A stretch of 64,000 nt of DNA from Sandaracinus sp964481145 (GTDB lineage Bacteria > Myxococcota_A > Polyangia > Polyangiales > Sandaracinaceae). The stretch is from contig CAYZTA010000012.1 of NCBI GenBank assembly GCA_964481145.1, positions 1 through 64,000 of the forward strand. Reading direction: 5' to 3'. Below, in pieces: positions 25,598 through 34,706 of the stretch (position 1 is the stretch's first letter; each line of letters begins with the position of its first letter). Position numbers and translations under genes: made by a program. The notes below the pieces were generated by a model. It did no database searches, had not been told where the DNA came from, and saw nothing but the letters and a program-made list of their open reading frames with translations.

Positions 25598-25684
25598 GCC
25601 TCGTGGCGTAGCACATTCGTTTCCTGGACTCGCTTCGGAGCGCGTGATGAATACGATACACTCCGATCTTGTCGAGAGAACCTT

Positions 25685-28048
25685 ATGACGAGCAGTCCTT
25701 CCTATGTGTCGCCCCGTGTTTCGATCATCGTCCCTGTGTTCAACACGGAAAAATACGTTGAAGAGTGTATTCAATCGGTCCGCGCACAGCTTGATGGTGA
25801 TATCGAGTGCATCGTCATAGACGATGGATCCACAGACGCGAGCCTCGACAAAGTCAGGCTTGCAATCGGCGATGACCCGCGCTTTCTCGTCGTTTCTCAA
25901 GAGAACGCGGGACACAGCGCCGCGCGAAACCATGGGCTGCGCCTTGCCAAGGGCGAGTATGTTCTCTTTTTGGATTCTGATGATTTGCTTCCGCCGAGTG
26001 CGATTCGCGATTTTCTCCTCACGGCGGACGAGACGAACGCCGACATCGTCACAGGGATAGCAGAGTCGTTCCGTGGGACTCGACGCTGGATCAACGCGCA
26101 GATGAACGAGCTGACGGAGCTCGTGGGCACCTATCGGAGTGTCCGTGAGGTTCCGGAGTTGGCGAGAGATGCGTCCCCTTGCAACAAGGTGATTCGTCGA
26201 TCGTTGATCGCGAAACACGGCTTGGAATTCCCCTTGGGCATTCCTGTTCGCGAGGATTTGCATTTCGTTCTTCGTGCGTACTCCTATGCCCGTTGGATCA
26301 GCATCTCCAACACCATCGTTTACTATTATCGATTGCGCGATCAGGGCGACCAGCCCTCTCATACACAACGCGTCGACGATGAAGTCTTGCTGGGGCTCGT
26401 TCGGGTGCACCGAGAGCTCTCGGAATTCCTCAAAGAGCACGATCTGGATGTGCTGCAAGAGTCGATGACCGTCGGGCTTCTCGGCAACGTCCTCTACAGG
26501 CTGAAACCCTATCTGCAAGGAGAGCCACGCGATGACGTCTTGGGACAGGTGACCGAGATGATGCGTGGGGCCTCGGATGCGGAGATCGAAGGTCTGCCAG
26601 GAACGGACGACCGTGTGCTGAGCGCTCTCATGGCGGCTGACAGGATCGATTTTGCTAAAGAGTTCGCTACGGACGGACTCACCCCCGGTCTTCTAGGGCG
26701 CATCGTGATCGAAGGCGCGCACCTGGATGAGCGCCTCACGAAATATCTGCTTTTTTATCAACAACGATGGATTGAGAGGCTCCGACGCACGAAGGTGCTC
26801 AAACCCATCGATGTTCGACGCGAGTTGCGGCGGATCACGAATGAGCGCGCGAAGCGCATATTGAAGCCATTGCCCACCCGCAAAGCGGTAGGGCGAGAGG
26901 TGAAGATCGCTCTTGCTCGCGCTCATGCGCGGGTCGAGGGACATGTCGCGAAGCCCATTTGGGTGATCGGTGAAAGGCGGGGACTGTCCGCCGAGGACAC
27001 GGGCTTTCACCTCTTCCGTTACATTCGCCTCCATCGAAACGACGTCGAATGTTATTTCATCACCAAGAACGATGCGAAATTCGCAAATCAAGCTCGCGAA
27101 CTCGGCAATGTGCTGCAATTTGGTTCAGCCGAGTCATTCCGCCGAATCATTCAAGCTAGCGTGCTTTGTTATTCGGATTCTTGCTTGGATTTCGCTCATA
27201 AATGGAATCGTATCGCGCCGCATCTGTCGAAACATGGGATCGGTTGCTTCTTGCAGCATGGAGTGATCGGATTGCATGGAATGAGAGGGTTTTACCATCG
27301 AGAGAACATGCTCTCACGCGGCGAGGTCGTGGACGCTTTCGTCGTGAGCTCGAAGCGCGAAGCTGCGCTGGTGAACGAACACCTCGGACACCCCATGGAC
27401 AACATCCTCGTGACCGGGCTGAGTCGTCTGGACGCGCTGAAGAGGGGGCCTGCCGGCTCTCGACAGATTTTGTTCATGCCCACGTGGCGCGCTTGGCTTC
27501 GAGGCGCACAAGGGGTTTCTTTTTTTGAATCAGATTATTTCTTGAAGATCCAAGATTTCGTTGCTTCGGAGAGGCTTGCGCGGCTTCTGAAAGAGCACCG
27601 CATGACGATGGTGTTGTGCCAACATTTTGCGATGGGCGGCTCGAAGAGCCGTGTGGTCCGTTCCGCGAACGACGCCATTACGATCGTGGATTCTTCGACC
27701 GTGCGTGTTCAGGACTTGGTGCGAGACTCTGATCTCATGATCTCCGACTACTCCAGCGTGACACACGATTTCGCGTATCAGGAGCGCCCCGTCGTGTATT
27801 GGATGTTCGATCGAGAACGTTTCTACAGACAGAGCGGCCCCCTCCTCGATCCCGAAACAGAGTTGCCTGGCCGAGTGGTCTCCTCGTCGGGGGAAGTCCT
27901 CGATGCGCTCGAGCACTACGCCAAAACGGAGTTTCGGGTGGAAGATGTCTACGCGTCGCGTCGTGACTCGATCTTCGACTTTCGTGACGGAGGCGCTTGC
28001 GAGAGGATCTTTCTCGAGCTGGATCGCCGTAGCAGGCAACGAGCGTGA
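25685..28048 (+). CDS. GT2 glycosyltransferase fused to CDP-glycerol glycerophosphotransferase
   Basis: About 787 residues. Residues 1-260: family 2 glycosyltransferase (SIIVPVFNTEKYVEECIQS, CIVIDDGSTDAS, DSDD metal-binding motif in YVLFLDSDDLL). Residues ~430-780: TagF/CDP-glycerol:glycerophosphotransferase-type domain (GCFLQHGVIGLHGMRG, VTGLSRLDAL, LFMPTWRAWLRG, LMISDYSSVTHDFAYQERP). Together these usually make or extend a surface glycan containing glycerol- or ribitol-phosphate, acting at the inner membrane. It stands alone here, with no polysaccharide cluster around it. Start ATG 25685 has only a weak GAGAG upstream; the long upstream open frame is antisense to the hydrolase. Confidence 0.9.
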   Translation: MTSSPSYVSPRVSIIVPVFNTEKYVEECIQSVRAQLDGDIECIVIDDGSTDASLDKVRLAIGDDPRFLVVSQENAGHSAARNHGLRLAKGEYVLFLDSDDLLPPSAIRDFLLTADETNADIVTGIAESFRGTRRWINAQMNELTELVGTYRSVREVPELARDASPCNKVIRRSLIAKHGLEFPLGIPVREDLHFVLRAYSYARWISISNTIVYYYRLRDQGDQPSHTQRVDDEVLLGLVRVHRELSEFLKEHDLDVLQESMTVGLLGNVLYRLKPYLQGEPRDDVLGQVTEMMRGASDAEIEGLPGTDDRVLSALMAADRIDFAKEFATDGLTPGLLGRIVIEGAHLDERLTKYLLFYQQRWIERLRRTKVLKPIDVRRELRRITNERAKRILKPLPTRKAVGREVKIALARAHARVEGHVAKPIWVIGERRGLSAEDTGFHLFRYIRLHRNDVECYFITKNDAKFANQARELGNVLQFGSAESFRRIIQASVLCYSDSCLDFAHKWNRIAPHLSKHGIGCFLQHGVIGLHGMRGFYHRENMLSRGEVVDAFVVSSKREAALVNEHLGHPMDNILVTGLSRLDALKRGPAGSRQILFMPTWRAWLRGAQGVSFFESDYFLKIQDFVASERLARLLKEHRMTMVLCQHFAMGGSKSRVVRSANDAITIVDSSTVRVQDLVRDSDLMISDYSSVTHDFAYQERPVVYWMFDRERFYRQSGPLLDPETELPGRVVSSSGEVLDALEHYAKTEFRVEDVYASRRDSIFDFRDGGACERIFLELDRRSRQRA

Positions 28049-28148
28049 GGATCGAAGATGATATTTTTCTTTGAATTTTGCGTATTTCTATCTTCTTGGC
28101 GAAGTCGGTTCGCAGAATTGCGTTCCCTCGGATAGAGTCGCCGACCTC

Positions 28149-30140
28149 ATGGCGTACACGGTTCTGGCGCGGAAGTACCGTCCGCAGACGTTTTCGGATT
28201 TGGTCGGACAAGAGCATGTCACACGCACGCTCGGCAACGCGATTGCGTCGGGGCGCGTGGCGCACGCGTTTTTGTTCACGGGCGTCCGTGGTGTCGGCAA
28301 AACGACCACCGCGCGCATTCTCGCCAAAGCGTTGAACTGTGCGAAGGGGCCGACCTCGGAGCCCTGCGGGACGTGTGACCCTTGCCGCGAGATCACGAGC
28401 GGCGTGGATCTCGATGTGCTCGAGATGGACGGCGCTTCGAACAACAGCGTCGAAGATGTGCGTCGTCTTCAGGAGAGCATTCCGTTTCGTCCGGCGCGCG
28501 ATCGTTCGAAGATCGTGATCGTCGACGAGGTCCATATGCTCTCCACGGGCGCCTTCAATGCGTTCTTGAAGACGCTCGAAGAGCCGCCGCCGCACGTGAA
28601 GTTCATCTTCGCGACGACCGAGTCGCACAAAGTTCCGATCACGATTCGCTCGCGATGTCAGCGCTATGATTTTCGTTTGATTCCTCAGCAGGTCGTGGCG
28701 GCGCGGGTGCAGGAGATCCTCTCGCGCGAAGGCATCGAAGCCGACGATCAAGCGATATCGATCGTGGCGCGTGAGTCGGCTGGATCGATGCGCGATGCGC
28801 TGACGTTGCTCGATCAAATCGTCGCGTTCGCCGGCACGAAACTCGAGGGTGAAGAGGTCGCACGCGTGTTGGGGATCGCCGATCGCGATCTCTTGCATCG
28901 TGCGGCGGCCTGTGTGCTCGAGGGAGATGGAAAAGGCGCGCTCGAGGTCGTCTCTGCGCTCGCAAGTCGTGGCCTCGACATGCTGCATTTCTCTCGCGCG
29001 TTCACGGAGCTGACACGCGATCTCGTCGTGCTCAAGGTCGCCGGCTCGAACACCGAGCTCGTCCCGTTGGTCGAAGAAGAGCGTCGTGCGGCTGTGGAGC
29101 TCGTGAGTCGGGTCTCCGAGCTCGAGCTCCAGCGGGCGTTTGCGTCGATTTCGCTCCTCGTCGACGAAGTCGCGAAAGCGTCGATGCCGCGCCTCACGCT
29201 CGAGATGGGGCTCGTGCGCCTCGCGACGAGACCACCGCTTTCGGCGATCTCGGAGATCGTCGCGAGGCTCGAGGCCTTGCAGCAACGCTCACCCAGCGGA
29301 ACGAGCTCACCGCGAGGTGGTGGCGGAGGCGGAGGCGGTCGAGGAGGCCCCGGGCGTGCCCCTTCACCGAGCGCCACGCCCGACATGGCGACCGCGCTCA
29401 TCGACAAGCTCCGAAACCCTGGCGCACGCACGGAGCCAGCGGAGGCGGCGAGCAGAGCAGAACGGACGGAAACAGGTCCGAAGCGGGCTGCATCCGACGC
29501 GCTCGCTGCGGCAACGGCGCTGCGCGATGCACTTTTGCCCGAGGTGCTTCTGCCCGAGGCTGCGTCGACCGATTCGCACGAGGCGATGGAGCCCATCTCG
29601 ACGCACGAACCCGCGTTCGCCGATGAGCCTCAATCGACGCACGAGCCTGCGTTCGCGCACGAAGCGACGCCGGTGTCGACCACGGTGGAGGTTCCCCCTG
29701 TGGCTCCTCGCGCGAACCGGCTCGCCTCGAGCGACATGACTTCTCGGTTCGAACATGTGGTGGCGGTGTTGATGGAGACGCGGCCCGCGCTCGGCGCTGT
29801 GCTCCTGCACGCTACGCCGACGCGCGTCGATGCGAAGGAGCTCATCATCGCGTTCCCGCCGGGATCGTTTTATCGCAGGCAGGCCGATGCGCCCGAAGCG
29901 AAAAACGCAATCGCCGAAATCGCCGAGCGGGTGCTCGGCGGACGCCCCCGTGTCGAAGTCATCGAGCGTGGCGACGAAGAGGCTCGGGCTCCGACGATTG
30001 CGGAGCTCGAAACCGAAAGGCAGCGTGCTCGTTGGGAAGCGACGCGCAAAAAAGCACTCAATCACCCCATCGTGGTCGAAGCTCTTTCGATTTTCGAAGC
30101 TTCGGCTGAGCTGGCCGAAGTGCGCCTCGAGGGGGATTGA
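28149..30140 (+). CDS. dnaX: DNA polymerase III subunit gamma/tau
   Basis: About 663 residues. MAYTVLARKYRPQTFSDLVG, Walker A GVRGVGKTTTARILAK, Cys zinc module (CAKGPTSEPCGTCDPC), Walker B VIVDEVHMLS and sensor SRCQRYDF identify DnaX, the clamp-loader ATPase of the replicative polymerase. The C-terminal third has a glycine-rich linker (about residue 400) and an acidic Ala/Pro region leading to a DnaX domain V-like tail. No slippery AAAAAAG frameshift site is apparent. It heads the dnaX-ybaB-recR operon. An AT-rich stretch (28050-28100) may hold the promoter. Confidence 0.96.
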   Translation: MAYTVLARKYRPQTFSDLVGQEHVTRTLGNAIASGRVAHAFLFTGVRGVGKTTTARILAKALNCAKGPTSEPCGTCDPCREITSGVDLDVLEMDGASNNSVEDVRRLQESIPFRPARDRSKIVIVDEVHMLSTGAFNAFLKTLEEPPPHVKFIFATTESHKVPITIRSRCQRYDFRLIPQQVVAARVQEILSREGIEADDQAISIVARESAGSMRDALTLLDQIVAFAGTKLEGEEVARVLGIADRDLLHRAAACVLEGDGKGALEVVSALASRGLDMLHFSRAFTELTRDLVVLKVAGSNTELVPLVEEERRAAVELVSRVSELELQRAFASISLLVDEVAKASMPRLTLEMGLVRLATRPPLSAISEIVARLEALQQRSPSGTSSPRGGGGGGGGRGGPGRAPSPSATPDMATALIDKLRNPGARTEPAEAASRAERTETGPKRAASDALAAATALRDALLPEVLLPEAASTDSHEAMEPISTHEPAFADEPQSTHEPAFAHEATPVSTTVEVPPVAPRANRLASSDMTSRFEHVVAVLMETRPALGAVLLHATPTRVDAKELIIAFPPGSFYRRQADAPEAKNAIAEIAERVLGGRPRVEVIERGDEEARAPTIAELETERQRARWEATRKKALNHPIVVEALSIFEASAELAEVRLEGD

Positions 30141-30205
30141 GTCGATACGAAATTTTCTTTTCGTCTTCTGTTTCGTTTGTCCAAGGGAGTGAAGGAGTTG
30201 TTTCG

Positions 30206-30532
30206 ATGAGCACGCATTTTCGCGGCGGTATGAGCGAGCTGATGCGCCAGGCGAGCCGCCTGCAGCGCAAGATTGAGAAGCGCAAGCAGGAGCTCGAAAC
30301 CGAGCAGATCGAAGCGAGCGCTGGAAACGACCAAGTCAAGGTCAAGATCAACGGGGGAAAAGAGCTCGTTTCCATCGAGATCGCGCCCGAGCTCCTCAAG
30401 GGAGAAGACCTCGGTATGGTTCAGGATCTCGTGGTGGCGGCCGTGAATGCAGGCCTCAAGAAGGCCAATGAATTCGTGGATGCCGAGCTCGAAAAAGTCA
30501 CGGGTGGGTTGAAGATCCCGGGGCTCTTCTGA
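30206..30532 (+). CDS. ybaB: YbaB/EbfC nucleoid-associated protein
   Basis: 108 residues: MSTHFRGGMSELMRQASRLQ, then basic helices and VKVKINGGKELVSIEIAPEL, with VVAAVNAGLKKANEFVDAEL and GGLKIPGLF at the end. These are the hallmarks of the EbfC/YbaB DNA-binding dimer that usually sits between dnaX and recR. GAAGGAG lies 8 nt before ATG 30206, which decides the start over longer open frames. Confidence 0.94.
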   Translation: MSTHFRGGMSELMRQASRLQRKIEKRKQELETEQIEASAGNDQVKVKINGGKELVSIEIAPELLKGEDLGMVQDLVVAAVNAGLKKANEFVDAELEKVTGGLKIPGLF

Positions 30533-30542
30533 GCGGTTCGTG

Positions 30543-31145
30543 ATGCGCGAGGACGTCGATGATCCGATCGCCGAGCTCGTGCGCCTTTTGGCGCGTCTGC
30601 CGGGGATCGGTGAGCGAACCGCGACGCGTCTCGCGCATCATGTGCTCGGCGCGGACCCGTCGTACGCGGTGGCTCTGGGAGCCTCCATCGCGCGGATTCA
30701 CGAGCGGGTGGGGCGCTGTGAGTCGTGCGGCAACTGGGCGACGGCCAACCTCTGCCGGATTTGCGTTGATCCGCGTCGTGACGACACGACGCTTTGTGTG
30801 GTGGCGCGTGTGCCAGAGCTCGTCGCGCTCGAGCGCAGTGGGATGTTTCGGGGCCGCTATCACGTGCTCCATGCGCTTCTGGCGCCGCTCGATGGCATCG
30901 GTCCCGATGCCATCGATGTCGAGCGATTGCTCGCACGGATCAAAGCGAACGATCTGCGCGAGATCGTGATCGCGACCCCGCTCAGCGTCGAAGGTGAGGC
31001 CACGGCGCTCTTCTTGGCGCAAATGCTGAGGCCCACGGGGGTGCGGGTTTCTCGGATTGCGAGCGGGCTACCGCATGGTGGTGAGCTCGAGTTTGCCGAC
31101 CAAATCACGCTAGGGCGTGCGTTCGACGGTCGGCGGGAGCTTTGA
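30543..31145 (+). CDS. recR: recombination mediator RecR
   Basis: About 200 residues. An N-terminal helix-hairpin-helix (LLARLPGIGERTATRLAHHV) is followed by a zinc finger with four Cys (CESCGNWATANLCRIC) and a Toprim region (LCVVARVPELVALERSGMFR, LSVEGEATALFLAQML). RecR works with RecF/RecO to load RecA on gapped DNA. It starts 7 nt after ybaB stops, so it is co-transcribed with dnaX and ybaB. Confidence 0.96.
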   Translation: MREDVDDPIAELVRLLARLPGIGERTATRLAHHVLGADPSYAVALGASIARIHERVGRCESCGNWATANLCRICVDPRRDDTTLCVVARVPELVALERSGMFRGRYHVLHALLAPLDGIGPDAIDVERLLARIKANDLREIVIATPLSVEGEATALFLAQMLRPTGVRVSRIASGLPHGGELEFADQITLGRAFDGRREL

Positions 31146-31151
31146 GTCGCA

Positions 31152-33023
31152 ATGAAACGGGGGTGGAATACACGAAGCCTCACGGACGCTGCGGTGGCGC
31201 TCTTCGTCGTCGCGATCGTCGGAATGATGATCGTTCCGCTGCCCACCGCCGTTCTCGATGTGCTCATCGCCGCGCAGATGTCGATCGCGGTGCTCTTGGT
31301 CCTCGTGGCGATGCAGGTGAGAGATGCGCTCTCTTTTACCTCGTTTCCCACGCTTTTACTTTTGACGACGCTCTTTCGTCTTGCGCTCAACGTCAGCTCG
31401 ACGCGCCTCATTCTCCTTCAGGCGGATGCAGGTTCGGTGATTCGAGCCTTCGGCGAGTTCGTCGTGCAAGGGAACTATGTCGTCGGGGCGGTGGTGTTTG
31501 CGATTTTGACGCTCATCCAATTCGTGGTGATCGCCAAAGGCAGTGAACGCATCGCGGAGGTGGGGGCGCGGTTCACGCTCGACGCGATGCCGGGCAAACA
31601 GATGGCGATCGACGCGGAGTTGCGGGGAGGCTCGATGAACGAGCTCGAAGCCCGACAAAAACGCGCGCTTCTGCAACGTGAATCGCAGTTTTACGGCGCA
31701 ATGGATGGCGCCATGAAATTCGTGAAGGGCGATGCCATCGCAGGCATCGTGATCACGGTGATCAACATCGTGGGCGGGCTCGTCATCGGCGGGGCGATGC
31801 GCGGGATGAGCCTCGCGGAGAGCTTGCGGGTGTACGGTCTATTGACGATCGGGGATGGACTGGTGACGCAGCTTCCGTCGCTTCTCGTCTCGACGGCGGC
31901 AGGTCTCGTCGTGACTCGGGTCGCTTCAGAAGATGAGGCGAGCTCGCTCGGGAGTGACATCGGAGCACAGATCTTTGGCCACCCTCGCGCATTGGCGATC
32001 GCCGCTGGGTTTCTTTTCGTGCTCGGTTTCGTTCCTGGGCTTCCGACATTTCCTTTCGTGGTGTTGGCGCTCACCTTCGGAGGCCTCTCGTATCGACTTT
32101 CACGCATCGAGACCGAGCGGTCGCAGACCATCGATGAATCGAGCCACGTCCGGGACGCCGCTCCCCTCGAGCCGGTGACGCTCGGGTTGGGGAATGCGCT
32201 TTTTGCGAAGGTCACTTCCTCTCGCGACTCGACGCTCGAACGAGTCGTTTCCGAGGCACGGGCTCGACTCTTCGACGAGCTCGGTGTGGCGTGTCCGAAT
32301 GTGCGCGTGCGGCCCGATTTCGCGGTGGGTGAGTGGGAATATCGTGTGGCGATTCGGGAAATTCCGGTGGCTTCGGGAGAGCTTCGTGCAGACTTGGAAC
32401 GTGAGCTCGGTCAACACCTCGCCCGTCACTTGCGTCGCAATGCAGTTCGATTCGTCGGCCTACAGGAAGTGCGAGGCATGCTCGACGCCCTGGAGCGCAC
32501 GCATCCAGCGCTCGTTCAGAACGTCGTCCCCAAACCGATTTCGCTCGTGATCTTGACCGAAATTCTACGTCGACTCGTGGCGGAAGGCGTGTCCATAAGG
32601 CCGCTTACGGAAATTCTCGAAGCGCTCGCGCTGCATGGACCGACAGAAAAAGATCCTGCGCTTCTGAGTGAGTCTGTGCGCGCACACCTTCGGCAATACA
32701 TCACCCACGCCCATGCAGGTGCAGATGGGCTCGCTGTCCTGCTCGTGGATCCGAGCCTCGAGGATATCGTCCGCGATGGGGTGATCGATACGCCGGCTGG
32801 TCCTCAGCTCGCGTTGGCTCCCTCGATCGCGCGCGACGTGGTCGAGGCCGTGCAAAGCGCACTTCACCGCGTGCCATCACCTCCCATCTTGCTCACACAG
32901 CCCGACGTGCGGCGATTTTTGTTCCGGCTGCTCGAGGTGGAGATCCCGGAGATCACGGTGTTGGGCCATCGAGACCTCGACCCTCGAACAGCCGTGAAGC
33001 CACTGGGGTATGTCTCGCTCTAG
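31152..33023 (+). CDS. SctV/FlhA-family type III export gate protein
   Basis: 623 residues. Multiple N-terminal membrane segments (DAAVALFVVAIVGMMIVPLP, VLLVLVAMQVRDALSF), the FHIPEP-type signature (TLFRLALNVSSTRLIL), the loop MPGKQMAIDAELRGG, and a large C-terminal cytoplasmic part (after residue ~330) identify the FlhA/SctV export gate of type III secretion. It is complete in length. No other type III gene is in this window. It begins 6 nt after recR ends, so it is expressed with the recR operon. SctV versus FlhA cannot be decided from sequence alone; a non-flagellar type is likely in this group. Confidence 0.9.
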   Translation: MKRGWNTRSLTDAAVALFVVAIVGMMIVPLPTAVLDVLIAAQMSIAVLLVLVAMQVRDALSFTSFPTLLLLTTLFRLALNVSSTRLILLQADAGSVIRAFGEFVVQGNYVVGAVVFAILTLIQFVVIAKGSERIAEVGARFTLDAMPGKQMAIDAELRGGSMNELEARQKRALLQRESQFYGAMDGAMKFVKGDAIAGIVITVINIVGGLVIGGAMRGMSLAESLRVYGLLTIGDGLVTQLPSLLVSTAAGLVVTRVASEDEASSLGSDIGAQIFGHPRALAIAAGFLFVLGFVPGLPTFPFVVLALTFGGLSYRLSRIETERSQTIDESSHVRDAAPLEPVTLGLGNALFAKVTSSRDSTLERVVSEARARLFDELGVACPNVRVRPDFAVGEWEYRVAIREIPVASGELRADLERELGQHLARHLRRNAVRFVGLQEVRGMLDALERTHPALVQNVVPKPISLVILTEILRRLVAEGVSIRPLTEILEALALHGPTEKDPALLSESVRAHLRQYITHAHAGADGLAVLLVDPSLEDIVRDGVIDTPAGPQLALAPSIARDVVEAVQSALHRVPSPPILLTQPDVRRFLFRLLEVEIPEITVLGHRDLDPRTAVKPLGYVSL

Positions 33024-33216
33024 GTTCACTGGCAGGTTGTGAACCAGTCTTCACGCTGACTCCGTTCGTTCTCGCCTCTTTCTCGCACGCGTCTCGATTC
33101 TCTTTCCAAAAGCAGGCGCTTTCGCTGATAAGCTCGAGTGGCATTTTGCTTGCTCTAGCCGCTGTCGGCGCTGGGCCTGCTTCCACGCTCTCGCTTCACC
33201 GGGAGTTATCACCGAG

Positions 33217-34104
33217 ATGACCAGACAAAACATTTCTGCAGCCGCTTCCGCAATCACTGCGCTTTCGATTGCAGCCGCCCTCCTCGGGCCAGCCGAGCAT
33301 GCCGCAGCGCAGTGTCGTCCGGACGACCTTTTCTGTGCTGAGCTACGCATCGGCCCGGCGGATCCTCCGCCACCGCCTCCCGTCGTGGTGCAGCCACCTC
33401 CTCCGGTCATCTACGTCCAACCGGCGCCACCCCCGCCACCGCCTCCGCGACCCCCCGTCGTTTACGTGCAGCCGGCACCACCACCTCCTCCTCCGCCGCC
33501 GCAGGTCGTCGTCGTGCGGCCTCCGCCGCCTCCCCCTCCTCCTCGAGTGGTCGTCGCTCCGCGTCCTCGTCGCGAGCACACGCCAGAGGTATTCGATATC
33601 GGCCTTCACCTCGCCTTCATGGGTATGGGCACCGAAGACGTTGGAATGGGTGGATTCCAGGGCGCCCTACGCCTCCGACCGATTCGCCACATCGCACTCG
33701 ATTTCGGGGTGGGGATCTTGGGCGGTGAGAGCCTCCACTATCAACGCGGAGGCGAGCGTTGGGAGGTGCCGGTCACCTTCGATGTTCTCTTCTTCTTCAA
33801 CCCACAACATCGCTTCCAGATCTATGCCCTCGTGGGCGGTGGGATTTCGTTCGCTGAACAAGATCTCGGCCGCGGTGGTCTCCGCCAGTTCGAGTATGCA
33901 GGTGGTGAAGCGGGCATCGGCATCGAGTGGCGAATCGGACGACGCTTCGCGCTTCATATCGATGGACGCGGCTTCCTTCGAAGCTACGTGGGGGGCGGTG
34001 CACCGGAGTTCATCCGGGTTGGTGAGCGTGGCGAGGTCGAGAGCACGAACCTGTCGGGCGGCTTCTACGGTACGGTCGGAATGACGTTCTATTTCGGCGA
34101 ATGA
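33217..34104 (+). CDS. secreted proline-rich protein with beta-barrel domain
   Basis: 295 residues. A signal peptide ends near ...AEHAAAQ, followed by a Cys pair (CRPDDLFC). Residues ~48-118 are Pro/Val repeats (PPPPPPVVVQ, IYVQPAPPPPPPP). The remaining ~175 residues are alternating hydrophobic strands (FDIGLHLAFMGMGTEDVGMG, HIALDFGVGI, YALVGGGISFAEQDLG, LSGGFYGTVGMTFYFGE), like an outer-membrane beta-barrel of the OmpA/OmpW kind. It is flanked by an upstream ~190-bp AT-richer segment and a strong terminator. An envelope or cell-wall-spanning role is inferred. Confidence 0.8.
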   Translation: MTRQNISAAASAITALSIAAALLGPAEHAAAQCRPDDLFCAELRIGPADPPPPPPVVVQPPPPVIYVQPAPPPPPPPRPPVVYVQPAPPPPPPPPQVVVVRPPPPPPPPRVVVAPRPRREHTPEVFDIGLHLAFMGMGTEDVGMGGFQGALRLRPIRHIALDFGVGILGGESLHYQRGGERWEVPVTFDVLFFFNPQHRFQIYALVGGGISFAEQDLGRGGLRQFEYAGGEAGIGIEWRIGRRFALHIDGRGFLRSYVGGGAPEFIRVGERGEVESTNLSGGFYGTVGMTFYFGE

Positions 34105-34120
34105 GCCGTGGCTCGAAATG

Positions 34121-34152
34121 AAAAGGCCCAGCGTGCACGCTGGGCCTTTTTT
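34121..34152 (+). terminator. rho-independent terminator
   Basis: A 32-nt perfect inverted repeat: aaaaggcccagcgtgc on the left pairs with its complement on the right, ending in a run of six T. It follows the beta-barrel gene stop by 16 nt and could also serve the convergent gene, since it is symmetrical. Confidence 0.92.
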
Positions 34153-34171
34153 GTGTTGATGAGCGGTTCGC

Positions 34172-34624
34172 TCATTTGCGTGGCAGGCTGCGGCTCGGGA
34201 TGCGCGCAGGCCGAGCCGAGAGTGATTTCGTCGGTGGAGGGGGTGGTTTGTTTGAAGCGCGCAGCGTTTCGACTGGCTCTTCCACGACGACCAGATCCTC
34301 GTCGATCGTCAACTCGAGCTCATTTTCGGGCGTCGAATCATCGAGTGGCAAACTGCCCTCGAGAACATCAGCAAGCTCCGACTGGAGCTCGGCGCTCAGC
34401 AAATCCGAGAGGCCTTGATGCGCCCCTGGCTCGGCGAGAGGGCGCTCGTCCTGCGATGAGATTTCAGACCCTCGTTCGATGAGGGTCAGTGCGGCGTCGA
34501 CTGCGGACAGCGCCTTTGGCGCTTCTCTACGTACGCGCTCACGAACCTCGTCGAGCTCGCGATCGCTTTTGTCGAACGCCTCGAGCTCGCGATCGATCTC
34601 CGTCAGCTTTTTACGCGCCTCCAT
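34172..34624 (-). CDS. hypothetical coiled-coil protein
   Basis: 150 residues. The first ~50 are a charged amphipathic helix (KKLTEIDRELEAFDKSDREL, DEVRERVRREAPKALSAVD) likely to form a coiled coil. The middle is acidic and the C-terminus is basic and proline-rich (PPPPPTKSLSARPARIPSRS). No membrane segment or signal. It lies convergent to the beta-barrel gene and divergent from the P450. No known family recognised. Confidence 0.65.
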   Translation of the reverse strand: MEARKKLTEIDRELEAFDKSDRELDEVRERVRREAPKALSAVDAALTLIERGSEISSQDERPLAEPGAHQGLSDLLSAELQSELADVLEGSLPLDDSTPENELELTIDEDLVVVEEPVETLRASNKPPPPPTKSLSARPARIPSRSLPRK

Positions 34625-34706
34625 GGCCGTCCGTATGGTGCGTCAAAGCGGGAGTGAGGTAAAGGATTCGTTCATCCTCGTGACGCGATGCGAGAAAGGG
34701 CCATGG

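Noticed and set aside
24947..25684. Long N-terminal extension of the glycosyltransferase frame
   Set aside because: It is antisense to the alpha/beta hydrolase gene and shows no domain. The GT2 domain starts directly after ATG 25685.
24770..26518. 582-residue hydrolase frame
   Set aside because: Residues upstream of GTG 25597 are antisense to the glycosyltransferase, so the gene was shortened.
27735..29285. Arg/His-rich minus-strand ORF opposite dnaX
   Set aside because: High-GC antisense frame with no hydrophobic core or motif; it is a shadow of the glycosyltransferase end and dnaX.
28149..30140. Programmed frameshift in dnaX giving a short gamma form
   Set aside because: No AAAAAAG-type slippery heptamer with a downstream stem was seen. 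A single tau-like product is assumed.
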